Part shown: piece by piece, positions 7,723 to 16,980 of the stretch
Layout: every line of letters starts with the position of its first letter
Numbering within the stretch: the stretch's first letter is position 1
Source: Caulobacter segnis
Lineage (GTDB): Bacteria > Pseudomonadota > Alphaproteobacteria > Caulobacterales > Caulobacteraceae
Length of the DNA stretch: 64,000 bases
Direction of reading: 5' to 3'
Assembly: GCF_019931575.1 (NCBI RefSeq)
Contig: NZ_CP082923.1
Location: 4,774,001-4,838,000 of the forward strand
Notes under the pieces: model-generated
What the model saw: the letters and a program-made list of their open reading frames with translations, nothing else
The model's database searches: none
Told to the model about the DNA's origin: nothing
Position numbers and translations under genes: made by a program

Positions 7723-9084
7723 TTAGTAGGCGCAGTCGGTGAACACCCGGCCGATGTCGCCCTTCCAGGCGCCCTCGTAGAGGGACAGCAGGCGCTCGGC
7801 GGGCGTGATCCCGCTGTCGGCGATCTGTTCCAGCTCACCCAGATAGATGGTCTCGTCCAGGAAGCCGCCGTTCAGCTGGGCGCGGTTCTTCAAGCCCGAC
7901 TTGGCGATGGCCACGAAGTCCCTGGCCACGTCCTGGGCGGTGCGGCCGGCGACCTTGGCCTTCAGGCCCAGCTTCGGCACGTCACGGCGCAGGCCCTCGC
8001 GGTCCTCGAGCGTCCAGCCCTTGCAGAGGTCCCAGGCCCCCGCCAGGGCCGCGTCGTCGTAGAACACGCCGGTCCACAGGGCCGGCAGGGCGCAGAGACG
8101 GCTCCAGGGCCCGGCGTCGGCGCCGCGCATCTCCAGATAGGTCTTCAGACGCACTTCCGGGAAGGCCGTGGTCGTATGGTCGGCCCAGTCCTTGATCGTG
8201 GCGATCTCGCCCGGCAGCTCGGGCAGCTTGCCCTCGATGAAGTCACGGAAGCTGCGGCCGGCGACGTCGATGTACTTGTCGCCGCGCTTGACGAAATACA
8301 TCGGCACGTCGAGGGCGTAGCGGGCGTAGCGCTCGAAGTCGAAGCCGTCCTCGAACACGAAGTCCAGGAGGCCTGTGCGGTTCGGATCGGTGTCGGTCCA
8401 GACATTGGCCCGGGCCGAGAGGAAGCCATTCGGCTTGCCTTCCGTGAACGGAGAATTGGCGAACAGGGCCGTGGCGATCGGCTGCAGGGCCAGGCTCATG
8501 CGGAACTTGGCGACCATGTCGGCTTCGCTGGAGAAGTCGAGATTGGCCTGCACCGTGCAGGTGCGCAGCATCATGTCGAGGCCGAGGTTGCCGACCTTGG
8601 GCATGTAGTTGCGCATGATCACGTACCGGCCCTTGGGCATGATCGGCACCGCCTCGCGCGTCCACAGCGGCGAGAAACCCAGGCCCACGAAGCCCAGGCC
8701 CAGCTCGTCGGCGACGGCCTTGACCTCGTCCAGGTGCTGGCCGGTCTCCTCGCAGATGTCGTGCATGGTCGCCAGGGGCGCGCCGGAGAGCTCGAACTGG
8801 CCGCCCGGCTCCAGGCTGATGTTCGCGCCGTTGCGCTCCAGGCCGATGATCGTCGGGCCTTCCATCACCGGCTTCCAGCCGAAGCGCTGCAGGCCGGTCA
8901 GCAGGGCGTGGACGCCCTTGTCGCCCTCGTAGGGAACCGGCGCGTGCGAGCCCAGATAGAAGCCGAACTTCTCGTGCTCGGCGCCCACGCGGAAGGCTTC
9001 CTTGGGCTTGCTGCCCCGGGCGAAATAGTCGGTCAGATCGGCGAGCGTCAGCGGACGCTCTTGGACGCTAGCGGTGTCGGCCAT
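7723..9084 (-). CDS. gshA: Glutamate-cysteine ligase
   Basis: 453 residues. Makes gamma-glutamylcysteine from glutamate, cysteine and ATP, the first step of glutathione synthesis, in the cytoplasm. The sequence is of the plant/alphaproteobacterial GCS2 type: early segment FRVGAEHEKFGF with the metal-binding glutamates, then NISLEPGGQFELSGAP, MPKGRYVIMRNYMP, and CTVQANLDFSSEADM. The start at 9084 (MADTASVQERPLTL) is preferred over one 17 codons upstream because GGGAGGG lies at a usable distance and the family begins there. It lies downstream of rsmE with a 140-bp gap, so it may have its own promoter. Confidence 0.95.
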   Translation of the reverse strand: MADTASVQERPLTLADLTDYFARGSKPKEAFRVGAEHEKFGFYLGSHAPVPYEGDKGVHALLTGLQRFGWKPVMEGPTIIGLERNGANISLEPGGQFELSGAPLATMHDICEETGQHLDEVKAVADELGLGFVGLGFSPLWTREAVPIMPKGRYVIMRNYMPKVGNLGLDMMLRTCTVQANLDFSSEADMVAKFRMSLALQPIATALFANSPFTEGKPNGFLSARANVWTDTDPNRTGLLDFVFEDGFDFERYARYALDVPMYFVKRGDKYIDVAGRSFRDFIEGKLPELPGEIATIKDWADHTTTAFPEVRLKTYLEMRGADAGPWSRLCALPALWTGVFYDDAALAGAWDLCKGWTLEDREGLRRDVPKLGLKAKVAGRTAQDVARDFVAIAKSGLKNRAQLNGGFLDETIYLGELEQIADSGITPAERLLSLYEGAWKGDIGRVFTDCAY

Positions 9085-9224
9085 GCAAGCCGTCCCTCCC
9101 CAGGGGTTGCGATGCAGAGGGAAGAGAGGGCCCATGCTCTCCGCCGACGGCGATACTAATCGGTCACGCCCAGTTGGGCGTTTTCTTTGCGAACCTCAAG
9201 GGGTCACCTTGAGCATATATTTTT

Positions 9225-9941
9225 CTAGCGCCAGTCCCCGGCGGCCGCCTGCCACAGCGTCATCGCCGAGATCGCCGCCGTATCGGCCCGCAGGATTCGC
9301 GGCCCCAGGGACACCGGCGTGACGAAGGAAAGCCCCCGCAGCCGCTCGCGTTCCTCGGGGGCGAAGCCGCCTTCCGGGCCGATCAGGATCGCGGCTGGCG
9401 CGCCCGTTCCCGCCAGCGCTTCGATCGCCGGCCTGGCGTCGCCGCCCTCGTCGCAGAATACCAGGCGTCGCGCGGGATCCCAGCCGTCGAGGATCTTGTC
9501 CAGCTTCTCCGGATCCAGCACCTCGGGCACGTCCAGGCGGCCGGTCTGCTCGGCGGCCTCCATGGCGATGGCGTCCAGGCGCCCCAGCTTGACGAAGTCG
9601 ACGTTCGTCCGCCGGGTGACGGTCAGCCTGACCCTGCGCGCGCCCAGCTCTGCGGCCTTCTCGACGATGGTCTCGACCCGGCCGCGCTTGACCATGGCGA
9701 CGATCAGGTCGAGGTCCGGCCCGATCTCCATCGGCCGGGTCTGGTCCTCGACCTTCAGCAGGCAGCCGCGCTTGGTCGACTCGACGATGGTCGCCCGCCA
9801 CTCGCCGTCGCGGCCGTTGAACAGCAGAAGCTCGGCGCCCACGGCCAGACGCATCACCGAGGTCAGGTAGCGCGACTGGTCGACGCTGGGGACGACGCCG
9901 GCGCCGGCGGAGAGATCGTTGGGAACGAAAAGACGGATCAT
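9225..9941 (-). CDS. rsmE: 16S rRNA m3U1498 methyltransferase RsmE
   Basis: 238 residues. Methylates N3 of U1498 in helix 44 of 16S rRNA. The N-terminal PUA-like domain (about 1-75) carries HYLxxVxR-type sequence here as SRYLTSVMRLAVGAELLLF; the C-terminal SPOUT domain has the knot motifs AAILIGPEGGFAPEE and the end SLGPRILRADTAAISAM. Length is typical of the family. Transcribed with gshA on the minus strand; the start at 9941 is 46 bases from the divergent ppk2 start. Confidence 0.95.
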   Translation of the reverse strand: MIRLFVPNDLSAGAGVVPSVDQSRYLTSVMRLAVGAELLLFNGRDGEWRATIVESTKRGCLLKVEDQTRPMEIGPDLDLIVAMVKRGRVETIVEKAAELGARRVRLTVTRRTNVDFVKLGRLDAIAMEAAEQTGRLDVPEVLDPEKLDKILDGWDPARRLVFCDEGGDARPAIEALAGTGAPAAILIGPEGGFAPEERERLRGLSFVTPVSLGPRILRADTAAISAMTLWQAAAGDWR

Positions 9942-9987
9942 GCGGCTCTTCTAGCGCAACTCTGATTTCCGGGGGTAGGCTCGGCGC

Positions 9988-10749
9988 ATGAGCAAGTCAG
10001 ACGACTACGACAACGAACTTCGCCAGCTGCAGCTCGCCCTGATCGAGATGCAGAAGAAGGCCATCAAGGACAGCTGGAAGATCCTGGTCATCTTCGAGGG
10101 CCGCGACTCGGCCGGCAAGGACGGCACGATCGCCCGGGTGACCGAGCACCTGTCCAAGCGCGCCACCACCGTCGTCGCCCTGCCCAAGCCGAACGAGCGC
10201 GAGCGCAGCGAGTGGTACTTCCAGCGCTATGTCGACTACCTGCCGGCCTGCGGCGAGGCGGTGATCTTCAACCGCTCTTGGTACAACCGCGCCGGGGTCG
10301 AGCGGGTGATGGGCTTCTCCACGCCCGAGCAGCAGGAACAGTTCCTCAAGGACGTGCCGGCCTTCGAGCGGATGCTGGTCGAGAACGGCCTGCGCTACGT
10401 CAAGTTCTGGCTGGATATCGGCCGCGAGGAGCAGGCCCAGCGCCTGAAGGCCCGCCGCGAGGATCCGCTGAAGGCCTTCAAGACCAGCGACCTGGACAAG
10501 GTCGCCGAGGAGAAGTGGGACGACTACACCGCCGCCCGCGACGAGATGCTGATGCGCACCCACAGTGACATCGCGCCGTGGATCTGCGTGCGCGCCGACC
10601 ACAAGAAGGCCGCGAGGCTCAACGTCATCCGCTGGCTGCTGCACGCGGCCGGCGACAAGAAGCTGGTCAAGGGCGTGGCCAAGCCCGACCCCAGCGTGAT
10701 CTTCTCGTTCGAGCCGGCGGCGCTGAAGGATGGGCGGCTGGCGCGCTAG
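9988..10749 (+). CDS. ppk2: Polyphosphate kinase 2 (class I PPK2)
   Basis: 253 residues, a single-domain PPK2. Transfers phosphate between polyphosphate and nucleoside diphosphates. The Walker A motif is GRDSAGKDGT (residues 38-47), and the Walker B/lid area is EAVIFNRSWYNRAGVERVMG (90-109). The one-domain length and these motifs suggest class I (NDP to NTP), though class cannot be settled without alignment. Divergent from rsmE; convergent with the DUF1801 gene with which it shares a CTAG stop overlap. Confidence 0.93.
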   Translation: MSKSDDYDNELRQLQLALIEMQKKAIKDSWKILVIFEGRDSAGKDGTIARVTEHLSKRATTVVALPKPNERERSEWYFQRYVDYLPACGEAVIFNRSWYNRAGVERVMGFSTPEQQEQFLKDVPAFERMLVENGLRYVKFWLDIGREEQAQRLKARREDPLKAFKTSDLDKVAEEKWDDYTAARDEMLMRTHSDIAPWICVRADHKKAARLNVIRWLLHAAGDKKLVKGVAKPDPSVIFSFEPAALKDGRLAR

Positions 10750-11132
10750 CGCCGCGCCTTCCGCGCCGCGCGCTCGGCGACGATCTCCAGGTTCTGGACG
10801 ATGCGGCGCTGGACGATGTCGGCGATCAGCTCCGGCGGCAGGGGGCTGTCGGGCTGGAAGCGGATCGTGCCCTTGGCGGTCTCGAAGCCGGCGAGCCGAT
10901 CGGCGAACTGGTCGATCACCGCGCCCGGATAGAAGGCGCAATGCTTCGCGGCCGCGCCGAAGTGGACGAGATTGCCGTTCAGCTTGAAGGTCGGCAGGCC
11001 GTAGCTGATCGCCTCCACGGCCTCGGGCGCCAGGGCGCGGATCTGGCCGCGCAGGGTCTCCAGCGCCTCGCGCTGGTCGGGCGGCAGCTTGGCCAGGTAG
11101 TCGTCGATCGAGGCGGCGGGCGGCTTCATCAT
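10746..11132 (-). CDS. DUF1801 domain protein (YdhG type)
   Basis: 128 residues. The pattern IDDYLAKLPPDQREALETLR, then EAISYGLPTFKLNG, then CAFYPGAVIDQF is that of the DUF1801 family, small proteins related to the frataxin-like Bacillus Fra/YdhG proteins. An iron-chaperone role has been proposed for some members but is not evident here. Two adjacent ATG codons (11132 and 11129) could each start translation. The stop codon overlaps that of ppk2. Confidence 0.8.
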   Translation of the reverse strand: MMKPPAASIDDYLAKLPPDQREALETLRGQIRALAPEAVEAISYGLPTFKLNGNLVHFGAAAKHCAFYPGAVIDQFADRLAGFETAKGTIRFQPDSPLPPELIADIVQRRIVQNLEIVAERAARKARR

Positions 11133-11282
11133 CGGTCGGATCTCCGGAACGCGGCCATCGGGCCACGAAACAAGGACGGACGGGAAGACCTCGCGCCGAC
11201 AGCCCGGCGAAAGGAAGCCGGTCCAGCTTCACAACCGCGCGAGGGCGTGGTGCTGTGACGCCAGCAAGGGAGACGCCGAGGC

Positions 11283-13064
11283 ATGACGGACGCGACGGAG
11301 GCCAGGACGGCCCGGACCACCGCCCTGACCCGGCTGGCCATCGGCCTGGCGCAGGGCATCGCGCTGTTCCTCCTGCAGAAGGCCGACGAATCCAAGTCCT
11401 GGCCCGCCACCCAGCCGCTGCTCTACGCGCCGCTGCTGGTCTGCGCCCTGATGGTCCCGCTGATCCCGCTGGCGGCGCTGTCGGCCATGCGGCGGACCTT
11501 CCTGATCGGCTGGAGCCTGATCGCCGCCGCCGTGGCCGCGATCCTGGCGGTCCACGCCGCCTGGACCGGCGCGGCCCCCGACCGGATCGGCGCCGGCCCG
11601 CTGTCGCCGCCGCTATTCATCGCCGTGGCCGCCCTGCTGTTCATCGCCCACCACCTGGTCCAGCCGGCCGAGGCCGTGCGCCGCCCCGTGGCGCCCTATG
11701 CCGACTATTTCGACCTGGCCGGGACCAACGCCGTGCGGCTGTTCCTGTCCCTGGCCTTCACCGGGGCCTTCTGGCTGCTGCTGTTCCTGGCCGCCGCCCT
11801 GTTCAAGCTGATCGGGGTCGAGGCGATCCAGAAGCTGATCGGCGAGACCGCCTTCGCCTTCCCGGCCACCGGCCTGATGTTCGCCGCCGCCGTCCACATG
11901 GCCGTGCAGCTGACCGAGGCGCGGGCCGGACTAGTGCGCGGCGTGCGGACCGTGGGCCTCGTCCTGCTGGCCTGGCTGCTGCCGCTGATGGTGGTGATCG
12001 CGGGCGGCTTCCTGGCGACCCTGCCGTTCACCGGCCTGGCCCCGCTGTGGGGCACCAAGGCCGCCACCGCCCTGCTGCTGGCCGCGGCCGCCGCCCTGAT
12101 CGTCCTGATCAACGCCGCCTACCAGGACGGGGCCGAGGCGCCGCACGCGATCCTGCGCTGGGCCGCCCGCGCCGCCAGCCTGCTGCTGATCCCGATCGTC
12201 GTCCTGGCCGCCTACGCCCTGTGGCTGCGCGTCCATCAGTACGGCCTGACGCCGGACCGGGTGTTCGCCGGCGCCTATCTGGTCGTGGCGATCGGCTTCA
12301 CCCTTGGCTACGCGATCGCGGCCCTGAAGCCCGGCCCGTGGATGCGGCCGCTGGAGCGGGCCAACCTGATCATGGCCGTCGTCTCGGTGCTGCTGCTGAT
12401 CGCCCTATTCACCCCGATCGCCGACCCGGCGCGGCTGTCGGTGGCCAGCCAGGTGAAGCGTCTGGAAAGCGGCCGGGTCCCGGCCGACAAGTTCGACTTC
12501 CAGTTACTGCGGTTCGACAGCGGTCGGTATGGGCGCGACGCGCTGGAGAGGCTGAAGACCAACAGCGGCGCAGAGATCGCCAAGCGCGCTGGCGAGGTGT
12601 CAACGCGGACCGCCAGGACGACCCCGTCGTCCACGGGCCCGGACCTTGGCGTGATGGCGGTCTATCCCGTCGGCAAGACCCTGCCCGAGAGCTTCCGGGC
12701 CCAGGACTGGAGCAAGGATGACTCCGGATCGATGTGCGCCATCACCGGCATGCGCTGCTCGGCCCTGGTGCTCGACGTTGATGGCGACGGCGTCGACGAG
12801 GTGCTGCTGACCAACGGCGCCTCGCTGGACGTGATGGCCCTGGCCGATGGCCAGTGGCGCAAGGTGGCCGAGGCGTTCTCTTCCTGCGACGGGATCGACA
12901 TCGACGCCGCCCTGAAGGCCGGGACGGTCCGCATGGGCGAGCCGACCGCGCGCCGCGACCTGCTGTTCGGCGACCAGCGCCTGGTGCTGCGCCCGGCGGA
13001 GAAGGGCTGTGCGGTCAACACGCCGCCACTGAAGGACGCCCTCGTCACCCTGGACAGAAAGTAG
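11283..13064 (+). CDS. DUF4153 membrane protein with periplasmic-type C-terminal domain
   Basis: 593 residues. The first 390 hold about ten to twelve hydrophobic helices of the DUF4153 type (early segment LAIGLAQGIALFLLQKADE, then LFIAHHLVQPAEA and YADYFDLAGTNAVRLFLSLAF). The last 200 residues are soluble, with LDVDGDGVDEVLLTNG at about residue 500, a calcium-loop-like D-x-D-x-D-G pattern as in VCBS or dockerin repeats, and several cysteines. Function of the family is unknown. Ends directly against the stop of the convergent ABC exporter gene with no gap. Confidence 0.8.
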   Translation: MTDATEARTARTTALTRLAIGLAQGIALFLLQKADESKSWPATQPLLYAPLLVCALMVPLIPLAALSAMRRTFLIGWSLIAAAVAAILAVHAAWTGAAPDRIGAGPLSPPLFIAVAALLFIAHHLVQPAEAVRRPVAPYADYFDLAGTNAVRLFLSLAFTGAFWLLLFLAAALFKLIGVEAIQKLIGETAFAFPATGLMFAAAVHMAVQLTEARAGLVRGVRTVGLVLLAWLLPLMVVIAGGFLATLPFTGLAPLWGTKAATALLLAAAAALIVLINAAYQDGAEAPHAILRWAARAASLLLIPIVVLAAYALWLRVHQYGLTPDRVFAGAYLVVAIGFTLGYAIAALKPGPWMRPLERANLIMAVVSVLLLIALFTPIADPARLSVASQVKRLESGRVPADKFDFQLLRFDSGRYGRDALERLKTNSGAEIAKRAGEVSTRTARTTPSSTGPDLGVMAVYPVGKTLPESFRAQDWSKDDSGSMCAITGMRCSALVLDVDGDGVDEVLLTNGASLDVMALADGQWRKVAEAFSSCDGIDIDAALKAGTVRMGEPTARRDLLFGDQRLVLRPAEKGCAVNTPPLKDALVTLDRK

Positions 13065-14858
13065 CTAAGCCACCCCCGCGCTGATCGCGTTCAGCCGGGC
13101 ATAGACCCCGCCCGCCGCCGTCAGTTCGGCATGGCGGCCTTCCTCGACGACGCGGCCGTTCTGGAAGACCAGGATCCGGTCGGCGCCGCGCACGGTCGAC
13201 AGGCGGTGGGCGATGACGATCGTGGTGCGGCCCTCCATCAGCGCCTCGGCGGCGGCCTGGACCTGGCCCTCGGTCTCGACGTCCAGGGAGGAGGTCGCCT
13301 CGTCCAGGACCAGGATCGGCGCGTCGGCCAGGAAGGCGCGGGCGATGGCCACGCGCTGGCGCTCGCCGCCCGACAGCTTGACGCCGCGCTCGCCGACCAG
13401 CGTGTCGTAGCCCTGCGGCAGGCGCAGGATGAAGTCGTGGGCGCGGGCCTTCTTCGCGGCGGCCTCGACCTCCTCGCGCGTGGCGTCCGGCTTGGCGTAG
13501 GCGATGTTCTCGTAGAGCGACCGGTGGAACAGGGCCGGGTCCTGCGGCACCACCGCGATGGCGCGGCGCAAGCTGGTCTGGGTGACCTTCGAGACGTCCT
13601 GGCCGTCGATGACGATCGCCCCGTCCTGCAGGTCGTGCAGGCGCTGGACCAGCTTGACGAAGGTCGACTTGCCCGAGCCGGTCGGGCCAACCAGCGCCAC
13701 CCGCTCGCCCGGCGCGATCCTCAGGCTGAAGTGGTCGTACAGCGGCGCGCCGGCCGCCTTGTAGCGGAAGGTCACGTCGCGGAATTCGATCGCGCCGGCG
13801 CCGGGCTTGAAGTCCGGGGCCCCGGGCGCGTCCGCGACCTGGGGCGACAGGCGCGTCCAGGCCGCGACATCCTCGGTGTCGTCGATGCCCTTCTGCAGCA
13901 TGCGGATGTTCTCGCCCAGGTTCCGCAGGTAGCCGCTCATCAGCATGAAGGCGGTGATGGCGAAGGCGACGTCGCCGGGCGTGGCCGTCCCCTTGGCCCA
14001 GGCCCAGACCATCGAGCCGGTCAGGCCGGCCTGCAGCACCACCAGCAGCAGGTTCTGGCCCAGCCATACGTCGGTGAAGCGGCTCCAGGTGACCATCACC
14101 GCGTCACGCCAGGCGGCGGTGACCTCGGCCAGACGCGCGGCTTCGCGCTGCTCGGCGCCGAAGCTCTTCACGGTCGGGTTCGAGGTGACGGCGTCGGCCA
14201 GGGCCCCGCCGATCTGCGAGTCCAGGGCGTTGGAGCGCAGGTTGCTGGGCCGCACGTAGCGCTCGGTGATCCACAGGTTCACCGACAGATAGGCCACCAC
14301 GACCACCAGCGAGACGGCGCCCGCCATGGGCTGGCGCAGCAGCATGCCGATCGACAGGCCGACCAGCACGATGATCCCGGGGCCCAGCCAGATGGTCACC
14401 GCGTCGGTGACGCTGTCATAGCCCCACATGGCGCGGGTCAGCTTGCGCACCGTCGCGCCGGCGAAGCTGTCGGCGTGCCAGTCGGACGAGAAGGCCTGGA
14501 CCTTGGCGAAGCCCTCGTTGGTCATCTCCTCCATGTTCCGGGCCGCCAGCGGGATCCAGAACCGGTGGGCGATGTTGCGCACCACCGCGAAGGCCAGATA
14601 GACGCCGACGAACACGCCCAGGGCCTGCCAGGCGCCCACATCGCCGCGCGGCTTGCTTGTGACGGTGTCGACCAGGTGGCCCGAGGCGTAGGGCAGGGCC
14701 AGGTCGAAGGCGATCGCCACCAGGGTCAGGGTCACGCCCAGGCCGAACAGCACCGGCCGCCGCTTCCAGAAGCGGGCCACGAAGGCCAGCACCTGGCGGT
14801 TCGACAGGGCGCGCTTGCGGGCGCCGATTTCGGTTTCGTCCTCGATATCGTCGGTCAT
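13065..14858 (-). CDS. ABC exporter, fused membrane and ATPase domains
   Basis: 597 residues, a half-transporter that would work as a homodimer in the inner membrane. Membrane domain at about residues 35-320 with six helices; ATPase domain at about 350-590 with Walker A GPTGSGKS (near 390), signature KLSGGERQRVAIARAFL, Walker B ILVLDEATSSLD and the switch histidine in VIAHRLSTV. The layout matches MsbA-like and multidrug exporters; the cargo cannot be deduced. It stands upstream of nothing on its strand; a DUF454 gene precedes it by 42 bases and may be cotranscribed. Confidence 0.9.
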   Translation of the reverse strand: MTDDIEDETEIGARKRALSNRQVLAFVARFWKRRPVLFGLGVTLTLVAIAFDLALPYASGHLVDTVTSKPRGDVGAWQALGVFVGVYLAFAVVRNIAHRFWIPLAARNMEEMTNEGFAKVQAFSSDWHADSFAGATVRKLTRAMWGYDSVTDAVTIWLGPGIIVLVGLSIGMLLRQPMAGAVSLVVVVAYLSVNLWITERYVRPSNLRSNALDSQIGGALADAVTSNPTVKSFGAEQREAARLAEVTAAWRDAVMVTWSRFTDVWLGQNLLLVVLQAGLTGSMVWAWAKGTATPGDVAFAITAFMLMSGYLRNLGENIRMLQKGIDDTEDVAAWTRLSPQVADAPGAPDFKPGAGAIEFRDVTFRYKAAGAPLYDHFSLRIAPGERVALVGPTGSGKSTFVKLVQRLHDLQDGAIVIDGQDVSKVTQTSLRRAIAVVPQDPALFHRSLYENIAYAKPDATREEVEAAAKKARAHDFILRLPQGYDTLVGERGVKLSGGERQRVAIARAFLADAPILVLDEATSSLDVETEGQVQAAAEALMEGRTTIVIAHRLSTVRGADRILVFQNGRVVEEGRHAELTAAGGVYARLNAISAGVA

Positions 14859-14900
14859 GGCGAGGCGTAGATAAGCGTTTTCGCCGTCTTTCGCGACCCG

Positions 14901-15179
14901 TCAGCGGCGCTGCTTGCGCCCGCCGCCGAACGGCCGCCAGCGCAGGAACCAGACGATCGCCGGGCCGACGACCGGCACGCGCAGCATCGGCCGCACGGCG
15001 TGGGGGCGGGTCTTCAGGAAGCACAGCACCGCGCCGATCCAGAACACCGTGGTCGGCATCCCCGGCACGAACGCCCCCACGGCCCCCGTGGCCAGCAACG
15101 CCCCGCCGACGCCATCCAGCGCCCACCGCTCCGTGCGGGTCAGGGGGCGACGCGGCTTGCGACGGGGTTTGAGACTCAT
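14901..15179 (-). CDS. DUF454 (YbaN) family membrane protein
   Basis: 92 residues. After a very basic N-terminus (MSLKPRRKPRRPLTRTER) come two hydrophobic segments around the family pattern GAVGAFVPGMPTTVFWIGA and CFLKTRPH. Function of the YbaN family is unknown. It lies 42 bases upstream of the ABC exporter gene on the same strand, a likely transcription unit. Confidence 0.8.
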   Translation of the reverse strand: MSLKPRRKPRRPLTRTERWALDGVGGALLATGAVGAFVPGMPTTVFWIGAVLCFLKTRPHAVRPMLRVPVVGPAIVWFLRWRPFGGGRKQRR

Positions 15180-15218
15180 TCTCAGACGCTAACGCTTTGG
15201 CGCCGTGGTCGCAAAGTC

Positions 15219-15464
15219 TCAGAACGCCTCGGCCACCCCGCCCCCCCGGCGGGCCGGGCGGCCGTCCATGCCACGACGGATCCTCGGGCCGAACTTGGTC
15301 GCGGCGGTCAGGCGGGCGACCATGCGGCGATCGCCGGCCCGATCGAACAGCTCGGCGGCGGCGGTCCAGAGCGCGGTCGTCACCGGGTGCGGCAGGACGA
15401 TCCCGGCCCCAGCGCCCGCAACAAGCAGGCTCCAGCCGGACAGGCGAATGGCGGCGGTGGTCAT
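15219..15464 (-). CDS. Small hypothetical membrane-associated protein
   Basis: 81 residues starting at 15464, where AGGAG lies seven bases upstream; a longer frame from 15524 has no such site. One hydrophobic segment (LSGWSLLVAGAGAGIVLPHP) is followed by a helix-like ELFDRAGDRRMVARLTAATK and a basic end. No family recognised. It precedes the DUF454 gene on the same strand by 39 bases, so it may be first in that unit. Divergent from ubiA. Confidence 0.55.
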   Translation of the reverse strand: MTTAAIRLSGWSLLVAGAGAGIVLPHPVTTALWTAAAELFDRAGDRRMVARLTAATKFGPRIRRGMDGRPARRGGGVAEAF

Positions 15465-15616
15465 GGCGGGCTCCTGCGATCGACTTGCAAAAAGACCTTC
15501 GTCCATGGCGTTCGATAAATCCAATTGATCGTTCCTGTCGGCGAGATTGGTTTTGCCTATGATACCCGCTCGGCCGGTCTTTCCCCGCGCCGCGATTGCG
15601 GGTTAAGCCTCACGGC

Positions 15617-16558
15617 ATGAGCACCGCGCCCACCGCCATCCTGCCCGACGCCGTCGCGACCAACTGGGTCGACCGCCACGCGCCGCCGGGCTTGAGGCCC
15701 TGGCTGAAGCTGGGTCGGTTCGATCGACCGGCGGGGATCTGGCTCCTGATGCTGCCCGGCTGGCAGGGCATCGCCCTGGCCGCCGCCGAGCAGGGCCGCT
15801 GGCCCAATCCGCTGCTGCTGCTGGCGGTGTTCGTCGGCGCGGCCCTGATGCGGGCGGCCGGCTGCGCGTTCAACGACATCGTCGACCGCGACTTCGACGC
15901 CCAGGTGGCCCGCACCGCCATGCGCCCGATCCCCGCCGGCCTGATCACCGTCAAGCAGGCCTGGCTGTTCCTGGTCGGCTGCAGCCTGGTCAGCCTGCTA
16001 ATCCTGCTGTGCCTGGGCTGGGTGGCGATCGGGCTGGGGGTTCTGTCGCTGGGCCTGGTCGCGGCCTATCCCTTCATGAAGCGGATCACCTGGTGGCCTC
16101 AGGCCTGGCTGGGCCTGACCTTCAACTGGGGCGCCCTCCTGGGCTACGCCGCCGCCGTCGGGCATCTGTCCTGGTCGGCCGCCCTGCTCTACGCCTCGGG
16201 GATCTTCTGGACCCTCGGCTACGACACGATCTACGCCATCCAGGACATCGAGGACGACGCCCTGGCCGGCATCAAGTCGTCGACCCGGCGGCTGGGATCG
16301 CGCGTTCAGATCGGCGTGGCCGGCTTCTATCTGGCCTCGTTCTGCTTCGTGGTCGCGGCCGGCTGGGTGGGGAATATCGGCCCGCTGTTCCTGCCGCTGG
16401 CGGCCCTGTTCGCCCTGCACCTGTCGCGCCAGGCCGCCGCCGTCCGCGTCGACGATGGCCCCGGCGCGCTGAAGCTCTTCAAGTCTAACGCGATCGCCGG
16501 CCTGATCGTGTTCGCCGGCCTGGTGGCGGGACTGTGGAAGCCGGGCGTGAGCTTCTAG
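15617..16558 (+). CDS. ubiA: 4-hydroxybenzoate polyprenyltransferase
   Basis: 313 residues, eight or nine membrane helices. Attaches the polyprenyl chain to 4-hydroxybenzoate in ubiquinone synthesis. Both aspartate-rich prenyl-diphosphate/Mg motifs are present: NDIVDRDFD (86-94) and YAIQDIEDDALAGIKSS (about 206-222). The ATG at 15617 (MSTAPTAILPD) is preferred to a TTG seven codons upstream. A divergent promoter region of 150 bp separates it from the small gene at 15219-15464. Confidence 0.95.
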   Translation: MSTAPTAILPDAVATNWVDRHAPPGLRPWLKLGRFDRPAGIWLLMLPGWQGIALAAAEQGRWPNPLLLLAVFVGAALMRAAGCAFNDIVDRDFDAQVARTAMRPIPAGLITVKQAWLFLVGCSLVSLLILLCLGWVAIGLGVLSLGLVAAYPFMKRITWWPQAWLGLTFNWGALLGYAAAVGHLSWSAALLYASGIFWTLGYDTIYAIQDIEDDALAGIKSSTRRLGSRVQIGVAGFYLASFCFVVAAGWVGNIGPLFLPLAALFALHLSRQAAAVRVDDGPGALKLFKSNAIAGLIVFAGLVAGLWKPGVSF

Positions 16559-16562
16559 CCGC

Positions 16563-16913
16563 CTAGAACGGTCCCTGCCGGTAGACGCGGTCCATGACCG
16601 TGTTCAGCTGGCGGATGCGGTCGTCGTAGCTGCGTCGCAGGCAGGCCTGGTTGGCGCCGCAGCGCGCCCGCGCCTTCAGCCAGACGCGCTGGTCGTCCAT
16701 GATCGCGCCGCGCCCGCCCATCGGCACGAGGTGGCGGGTGATGCCGTACAGCTGGTCCATCCGCACGTCCTGGTCGTTGAGGTCGCGATGGGCGCAGATC
16801 GCCTTCTCGTCGGCCGCGCGGGCCTTGCGGCAGTCGAAACTGGCGGCGGCGGCGGGCAGGGCCGTGGCGGCGCAGGTCGCGGCCAGGACGAGGACGGGGA
16901 TCAGTCGGCGCAT
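16563..16913 (-). CDS. Secreted LprI/DUF1311-like protein
   Basis: 116 residues with a signal peptide (MRRLIPVLVLAATCAATALPAAAA). The mature part has the LprI/DUF1311 cysteine pattern: SFDCRKARAADEKAICAHRDL, then DQLYG, then RVWLKARARCGANQACLRRSYDDRI, four cysteines likely forming two disulfides. The family is named for a mycobacterial lysozyme inhibitor but members differ in role. Start 16913 is chosen from the signal peptide; an ATG ten codons upstream is also possible. Convergent with ubiA. Confidence 0.8.
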   Translation of the reverse strand: MRRLIPVLVLAATCAATALPAAAASFDCRKARAADEKAICAHRDLNDQDVRMDQLYGITRHLVPMGGRGAIMDDQRVWLKARARCGANQACLRRSYDDRIRQLNTVMDRVYRQGPF

Positions 16914-16980
16914 CGGCGGCTCCGGAATGTGACGTCGGGTCATGCTGTCGGGACCAACCTGAATGTGCGATGATCGTTCC

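Noticed and set aside
9166..9217. Two hairpins followed by T runs (9166-9181 and 9195-9213) as terminators
   Set aside because: The T runs follow on the plus strand, but the genes on both sides (gshA, rsmE) are on the minus strand and no plus-strand gene lies upstream. Left unassigned.
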